Assembly: GCA_964500645.1 (NCBI GenBank)
Contig: CAZCOH010000060.1
Location: 1-9,337 of the forward strand
Direction: 5' to 3'
Source: CAYFIW01 sp964500645
Lineage (GTDB): Bacteria; Chloroflexota; Dehalococcoidia; Lucifugimonadales; UBA826
DNA: 9,337 nt
Below, one piece after another: positions 5,999 through 9,337 of this stretch. Both the position numbers and the translations under genes were made by a program. Under the pieces are notes generated by a model that was not told the DNA's origin, ran no database searches, and saw only the letters and a list, made by a program, of their open reading frames with translations. The first letter of the stretch is position 1. Each line of letters begins with the position of its first letter.

Positions 5999-6769
5999 TT
6001 ATGAACCTGCCACCACAGGATTTCTTAGTACCCCAACCCCACTAAGTTCAACCTCCACCACGTCTCCAGGATGAATATCGCCTGGAGTTCCTGGGGTCCC
6101 TGTCATTAATACATCCCCAACTTCTAAAGTGATAACGGAACTCACGTATTCAATAATCTTAGTGAGTGGATGTAGCAAGTCTGAAGTGTTTTGGTTTTGT
6201 TTCTCTTCCCCATTGACCCTACATATAACCTGAATATTAGTGGGATCCAGATCTGTGGTCATCCAAGGTCCAATTGGAGCAAACGTGTCGGATGACTTTG
6301 CCCTCGCCCATTGAAGGTCGTTTGATTGCCAATCTCTCGCCGATACATCATTTCCGCATGTGTAAGCGAAAACAAAATCAAGAGCATTTTTTTGACTTGC
6401 TCCTTTACATGTTTTACCTATGACAACCGCAAGTTCTGCCTCTGGCTGTATTTTAACTCCTTCATCCAGAGCAATTCTAGGAATAACAATATCGTCATTG
6501 TTTCCAATAACGGATGTGGATGCTTTTAAAAATGGTTCCGGAGCTTTAGGGCCTGGGCGACCACCCAAGTGGCTTTTGTAGTTTAGCCCAATGGCTACTA
6601 CTTTGTTAGGGGATACAGGTGACAACAGCCTGACGTCAGATATGTTTACAGATTCCCCAGTTTCTTTAAAAGAACCTAATGGAGAATCACTGAGTATATT
6701 CAGAATATTCCCGTCAGCCTGACCGTAATGGATTTCTCCATTCTTTTCAAATCTTGCGTAAGTTGCCAT
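5999..6769 (-). CDS. Fumarylacetoacetate hydrolase (FAH) family protein
   Basis: The FAH superfamily includes C-C bond hydrolases, isomerases, decarboxylases and hydratases that act on beta-keto or enol acids, using a divalent metal. The 256-residue protein has the common single-domain layout: a divergent N-terminal part, then the catalytic core with GLNYKSH (61-67), metal ligands Glu110 and Glu112 in the PEAELAVVIG block, and Asp141 in CGNDVSARD. It continues with RAKSSDTFAPIGPW (156-169, with Lys158) and the terminal VLMTGTPG signature. This is a complete active-site set. The exact substrate cannot be told from sequence: acylpyruvase, oxaloacetate decarboxylase and homoprotocatechuate-type isomerase activities all occur in such proteins. 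GGAGGA (6775-6780) 5 nt before ATG 6769 fixes the start. It lies 148 bp downstream of queE on the same strand, without pathway genes beside it, so context does not help. Confidence 0.9.
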   Translation of the reverse strand: MATYARFEKNGEIHYGQADGNILNILSDSPLGSFKETGESVNISDVRLLSPVSPNKVVAIGLNYKSHLGGRPGPKAPEPFLKASTSVIGNNDDIVIPRIALDEGVKIQPEAELAVVIGKTCKGASQKNALDFVFAYTCGNDVSARDWQSNDLQWARAKSSDTFAPIGPWMTTDLDPTNIQVICRVNGEEKQNQNTSDLLHPLTKIIEYVSSVITLEVGDVLMTGTPGTPGDIHPGDVVEVELSGVGVLRNPVVAGS

Positions 6770-6828
6770 TTACATCCTCCGTAATTCCTAGCTTGTTTAA
6801 CTTTTATTTATCTAATCTCCCCTGTAAA

Positions 6829-6840
6829 TTCCGGTCGGAA
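6829..6840. repeat. Short dyad TTCCG-GT-CGGAA upstream of the FAH-family gene
   Basis: Five-bp arms around a 2-bp centre lie about 60 bp upstream of the FAH-family start, in the 148-bp gap after queE. I see no convincing -35/-10 pair here and no strong queE terminator, so the gene may have its own weak promoter or be read through from the que genes. An operator role is a guess. Confidence 0.2.
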
Positions 6841-6917
6841 AATTTGAGATGGAGATCAGAGGTCTACCCGCGTCAATCTTATGATATCCCTATTTTAAAC
6901 ATCGGATTGTTGTGGTG

Positions 6918-7673
6918 TCATTTTCCTCGCTTATCGCCCCATGTCAAAATGTGTGCACGGGTTGTAAAGTTGTACCCATGAACTAAGCATAATTCACTGA
7001 TCCATGCAGATTTCCTCAGTATTTCCTCTTTAGTGGTTCCTTCTGGCATTAGATACACTCTACTAGAATTTATACCAAGTTCGTTCACGATATTAACAAC
7101 TTCACCGCAGTCATCGGGATCTTTTAAGACGAATTTCAAATAGCTTCTCTTATAACCTATGAATTCATGCAAGGTGTCTAGAGAATAACCTTTCAGATCA
7201 TCATTTTCAGAATTTGCCAGTTTAGGAGAAATGTTCCATTGGTTTATTGAGGAAGCAAATGGCTCTGTCGGCAATATGGTGCCGTTGGTCTCCACTTCGA
7301 TGAAAAACCCTATTTGAGATAAATGAGATGTTAGTTTCGCAAGTATCTTTTGTTGAAGAAGAGGCTCACCACCTGTAACGACAAGGTGTTGACGGGGTAA
7401 AGTCTTGATTTTATCAATTAGACTTTTTACAGATAGTTGCACTACCTCATCTTTGAATTTGTACTTATCCCAGTCCCATGTGTATTTTGTATCACACCAC
7501 GCGCATTTGAGGTTACATCCAGCGAGTCTTAGAAATATGCAAGGATTTCCTAGGTTGACACCTTCTCCTTGGATGCTTTCAAAAATTTCGGGATCTCCAT
7601 TATCTAATCTACTTATCCTCAGTAGATCTTGGTCACAGGTTTCCTGAATTACCGATGAGTATTTTTGTGCCAT
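6918..7673 (-). CDS. queE: 7-carboxy-7-deazaguanine synthase QueE (radical SAM)
   Basis: QueE converts 6-carboxytetrahydropterin to 7-carboxy-7-deazaguanine (CDG) in the route to queuosine. The 251-residue protein has FESIQGEG (31-38), which marks QueE. It also has the radical-SAM cluster motif with Cys53, Cys57 and Cys60 (CNLKCAWC, the usual CX3CX2C), the VVTGGEPLLQ block (98-107), EVETNGT (126-132) and NISPKLANS (147-154). It uses the plain CX3CX2C motif rather than an expanded one. The N terminus carries about 28 residues before the IFESIQGEG core, somewhat longer than the shortest members. ATG 7673 lies 15 nt after the queC stop and lacks a clear Shine-Dalgarno, which suggests dependence on upstream translation. 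It is the last of three pathway genes. No queD follows; the next gene on this strand is the FAH-family gene. Confidence 0.95.
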   Translation of the reverse strand: MAQKYSSVIQETCDQDLLRISRLDNGDPEIFESIQGEGVNLGNPCIFLRLAGCNLKCAWCDTKYTWDWDKYKFKDEVVQLSVKSLIDKIKTLPRQHLVVTGGEPLLQQKILAKLTSHLSQIGFFIEVETNGTILPTEPFASSINQWNISPKLANSENDDLKGYSLDTLHEFIGYKRSYLKFVLKDPDDCGEVVNIVNELGINSSRVYLMPEGTTKEEILRKSAWISELCLVHGYNFTTRAHILTWGDKRGK

Positions 7674-7688
7674 TTGTTCGTTATTTTA

Positions 7689-8426
7689 TTATTGGCCGTT
7701 CGTGAATAGGGGATCATCTAATCCTGCTTCTCTGTATCCGTTGGATCTTAAAATACAGCTGTCGCAATTCCCACATGGTAAAGAACCGCCTTCATAGCAA
7801 CTCCATGTCATATTGATCGGGGCCCCTATGTTATCTGCTAGCTTAGCTATATCTGATTTCGAAGAGTTAATTATTGGCGTGTGAATTTCGAATTTAACCC
7901 CATACTCAAGGGACATTTTAGATCCTTCATTAAGAGTTTCTTTTACTTTTGAATAAAATTCCGGCCTGCAATCGGGATATCCGCTGTAATCTATGGCATT
8001 TGGTGCCATGTAAATTCTTGCTCTTACGTTGTTGGGGTTTTCAGAATCTGACTCTATTGCTTTTAGAATATTACTTTCCAGAAATGCTCCTGCCAATGAT
8101 ATAAAGATAGTGTTTCTAAGAGGGACATAAGTAATTGGTATCCCAAATCCGATTTGATCTGTTGGTCTTTGTTTAGGTATTGGAAACATCTCTGGGTTTG
8201 TGAGTGCGGAATACCAAGCTATGTCTCCAAGGAATGATATATCTAACAGATGGTGTGAAATTGCTAGGTGGTCCGCAATATTGACAGCACATTCGACTTC
8301 CTTGCTATGTGTCTGACCATAGTGGAAGGTTATTGCTTGAAGATCGTCTACTTCTTCTTTGGCAAGTGTGGTAACTGTTGTTGAATCTAGTCCTCCTGAT
8401 AACAAGGTAACGCCGTATATGGTCAT
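7689..8426 (-). CDS. queC: 7-cyano-7-deazaguanine synthase QueC
   Basis: QueC uses ATP and ammonia to convert CDG to preQ0. The 245-residue protein has the N-terminal PP-loop LLSGGLDSTT (8-17), the family block DYSGYPDCRPEF (146-157), and a C-terminal zinc site of four cysteines, Cys210, Cys218, Cys221 and Cys224 (CX7CX2CX2C), all intact. ATG 8426 is chosen because it begins MTIYGVTLLSGG with GGAG (8439-8442) 12 nt upstream. An in-frame TTG at 8450 would add eight residues and overlap queF. The queF stop is only 7 nt upstream and the ribosome-binding site lies within the queF end, so the genes are surely one operon. The product is passed to QueF, encoded just upstream. Confidence 0.95.
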   Translation of the reverse strand: MTIYGVTLLSGGLDSTTVTTLAKEEVDDLQAITFHYGQTHSKEVECAVNIADHLAISHHLLDISFLGDIAWYSALTNPEMFPIPKQRPTDQIGFGIPITYVPLRNTIFISLAGAFLESNILKAIESDSENPNNVRARIYMAPNAIDYSGYPDCRPEFYSKVKETLNEGSKMSLEYGVKFEIHTPIINSSKSDIAKLADNIGAPINMTWSCYEGGSLPCGNCDSCILRSNGYREAGLDDPLFTNGQ

Positions 8427-8433
8427 TGAATTA

Positions 8434-8853
8434 TTAATCTCCAAGTTCAACTTTTACAGTTGTATGGAGTCCTCCACGTATCTTGTAATCGAGTTTCACA
8501 GACATTTTGAATGGATTACATGCGGAAGCAAGGTCCTCTAATATCTTATTTGCTGCGTGTTCTTGAACAATTTCTACACCGGTATATGACAACAGGTAAT
8601 ATTTTAATGACTTAAGCTCTAAACAAAGCTTATTTGGTATATATGAAACCGTGAGAGTTCCAAAATCTGGAAGCCTCGTCCAGGGACAAACGGCAGTAAA
8701 TTCATCTGTGTCGATTACTACCTCTGCTCCAGATTCAGTATATTCATAGTCAAAACACATTATTAAATTTGAATTGATCACATTTTCTTTTGAATCCCTG
8801 AATTTAATATCAAGATTCTCGTATTTTTCCTGGAGATCTTTTACTGATGTCAC
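8434..8853 (-). CDS. queF: NADPH-dependent 7-cyano-7-deazaguanine reductase QueF
   Basis: QueF reduces the nitrile of preQ0 to the aminomethyl group of preQ1 for tRNA modification. The 139-residue protein is a short single-domain (YkvM-type) QueF. It has catalytic Cys56 (AVCPWT), Asp63 (LPDF), the NADPH-binding QueF motif ELKSLKYY (79-86) and a C-terminal RGG (126-128). The spacing Cys56-Asp63-Glu98 equals that of Bacillus subtilis QueF (55-62-97). However, where B. subtilis has His-Glu-Asp at 96-98, this protein has Gln97-Glu98-His99, and the preceding Arg-Asn-His-Gly stretch is also changed. The QueF motif argues against the archaeal QueF-like amidinotransferases, which lack it. The start is GTG 8853, fixed by an in-frame TAA two codons upstream; the ribosome-binding site is weak. 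It is the first gene of queF-queC-queE. Confidence 0.92.
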   Translation of the reverse strand: MTSVKDLQEKYENLDIKFRDSKENVINSNLIMCFDYEYTESGAEVVIDTDEFTAVCPWTRLPDFGTLTVSYIPNKLCLELKSLKYYLLSYTGVEIVQEHAANKILEDLASACNPFKMSVKLDYKIRGGLHTTVKVELGD

Positions 8854-8907
8854 TTTCTTTTATCCCATTTTAGATTGCTGAAGAAATCAAACTCTATTTT
8901 TCAAACT

Positions 8908-8917
8908 ACGTTAACGT
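8908..8917. repeat. Perfect 10-bp palindrome ACGTTAACGT in the queF leader
   Basis: This self-complementary 10-mer lies between the proposed que promoter and the queF start, about 20-30 nt downstream of the expected transcription start. It also lies just upstream of the plus-strand promoter candidate for the ABC gene. The position would suit a repressor site, but no regulator is known to me for this motif. Confidence 0.25.
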
Positions 8918-8945
8918 TCAATACTAGTCTGGTAGTCTATGTAAT
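8917..8945 (+). promoter_or_regulatory. Weak candidate promoter of the CcmA-like gene
   Basis: TTCAAT (8917-8922), a 17-nt spacer and TGTAAT (8940-8945) give 3/6 and 5/6 matches to -35 and -10. It faces, and slightly overlaps, the proposed -10 of the que promoter on the other strand, so the two could interfere with each other. Consensus match only. Confidence 0.25.
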
Positions 8946-8971
8946 TGTATCAATGCATTTTAATTGGTCTA
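8944..8971 (-). promoter_or_regulatory. Candidate promoter of queF-queC-queE
   Basis: On the minus strand TACAAT (8944-8949) is a 5/6 -10 match preceded by TGA, forming an extended -10 (TGnTACAAT). TAGACC (8966-8971), 16 nt upstream, is a 4/6 -35 match. The leader to queF would be about 80-85 nt. I looked for a preQ1 riboswitch in that leader and saw no recognisable core. Confidence 0.45.
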
Positions 8972-9017
8972 CGATACTTTGGTTAGCAACGAATGCATCA
9001 GTGAATAAGGATCATCG

Positions 9018-9337
9018 ATGTCGGAATTATTGGGGTCTTTGATTAAGGTTTCATATCTAAAGAAGTCCTACGGACGTAAAAGGATATTGAATGATTTATG
9101 CATTGATGTAAATTCTGGTGAAATTGCGGTTATTCATGGAGATAATGGTAGCGGTAAAACCACGCTTCAGATGATCATTTCCTCACTAGTTTCAGCTGAT
9201 TCTGGAGTGGTGGAAGTTTATGGCCTAAATGTTGGTTCTTCAAAAACAAGGTCCCTCCTCGGTCTAGTTGCTCATACTCCTTTCTTATATGGGCCCTTGA
9301 CCATTTTAGAAAATCTATCTTTTTTTTCTAAGCTTTA
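9018..9337 (+). CDS. ABC transporter ATP-binding protein, CcmA-like (cut by window edge)
   Basis: This is the N-terminal 106 residues of an ABC ATPase. It has the Walker A motif GDNGSGKTT (41-49) after a GEIAVIHG strand. The region that follows, LLGLVAHTPFLYGPLTILENLSFFSKL, most resembles CcmA, the ATPase of the heme/cytochrome c maturation exporter, whose members typically carry an H-Q-x-x-LY-x-x-LT-x-x-ENL pattern here. The usual Q-loop glutamine is replaced by Thr87. The signature motif, Walker B and H-loop lie beyond position 9337, so other ABC subfamilies are not excluded. ATG 9018 has AAGGA about 6 nt upstream. The gene is divergent from the que operon. If it is ccmA, a ccmB-like permease should follow outside the window, and the CcdA-like protein at 5189-5932 would belong to the same process. 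Confidence 0.85.
   Translation, partial: MSELLGSLIKVSYLKKSYGRKRILNDLCIDVNSGEIAVIHGDNGSGKTTLQMIISSLVSADSGVVEVYGLNVGSSKTRSLLGLVAHTPFLYGPLTILENLSFFSKL

Noticed and set aside
6754..6981. 75-codon plus-strand frame between the FAH-family gene and queE
   Set aside because: It overlaps both neighbours on the opposite strand, has no ribosome-binding site or domain, and is best explained by chance.
8854..8940. preQ1 riboswitch ahead of queF
   Set aside because: No compact hairpin with the A-rich tail and conserved core of the known preQ1 classes could be picked out by eye.
1..9337. tRNA, rRNA, CRISPR, insertion sequence or prophage
   Set aside because: I saw no T-loop-like GTTCGA context with matching acceptor stems, no regularly spaced repeats, no transposase motif and no terminal inverted repeats; coding density leaves little room for them.
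1..9337. A novel defence or mobile system
   Set aside because: The recognisable genes are conserved housekeeping or metabolic families, and the single unknown protein has no companions suggesting a system.

Overview
This AT-rich bacterial window looks like ordinary, dense chromosomal housekeeping DNA. It holds nine confident protein genes, one of unknown function and one possible leader peptide. I see no rRNA, tRNA, CRISPR array, insertion sequence or phage gene. The taxonomic guess is a member of the Chloroflexota, perhaps a free-living marine SAR202/Dehalococcoidia-like lineage. It rests on the overall look of the trigger factor, the CcdA-like protein, the sulfite reductase and the small acidic two-helix protein, all from memory, so it is low confidence.

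Layout. Positions 1-2539 (minus strand) carry the protein quality-control operon tig-clpP-clpX; clpX runs off the left edge. It is very compact: clpP starts inside tig, and its Shine-Dalgarno is encoded by the acidic tail of trigger factor. Upstream is a 230-bp divergent spacer with an extended -10 promoter for tig and a 7-bp inverted repeat. A small plus-strand gene for an unknown two-helix membrane protein (2770-3081) follows. It converges on a siroheme/4Fe-4S sulfite or nitrite reductase (3120-4880, minus), which has two overlapping promoter candidates well upstream. Divergent from the reductase is a CcdA/DsbD-type membrane thiol transporter (5189-5932, plus). It has no good start signal of its own and appears to be coupled to a 21-codon leader ORF through a TAGTG overlap.

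A long inverted repeat marks the convergent junction between ccdA and a fumarylacetoacetate hydrolase-family gene (5999-6769, minus). Then come three 7-deazaguanine/queuosine genes on the minus strand, transcribed queF-queC-queE (8853 to 6918). Together they cover formation of CDG, its conversion to preQ0, and reduction to preQ1. queD is not in the window. At the right edge a divergent plus-strand ABC ATPase begins (9018 onward, truncated). It most resembles CcmA, the heme exporter ATPase of cytochrome c maturation, which would make a functional link with the CcdA-like protein about 3 kb away.

I did not find a convincing undescribed system. The points most worth a second look are the ccdA leader ORF, substitutions in the QueF substrate-binding motif (Gln-Glu-His where His-Glu-Asp is usual), the tig/clpP overlap, the unknown two-helix protein, and several dyads in the intergenic regions.
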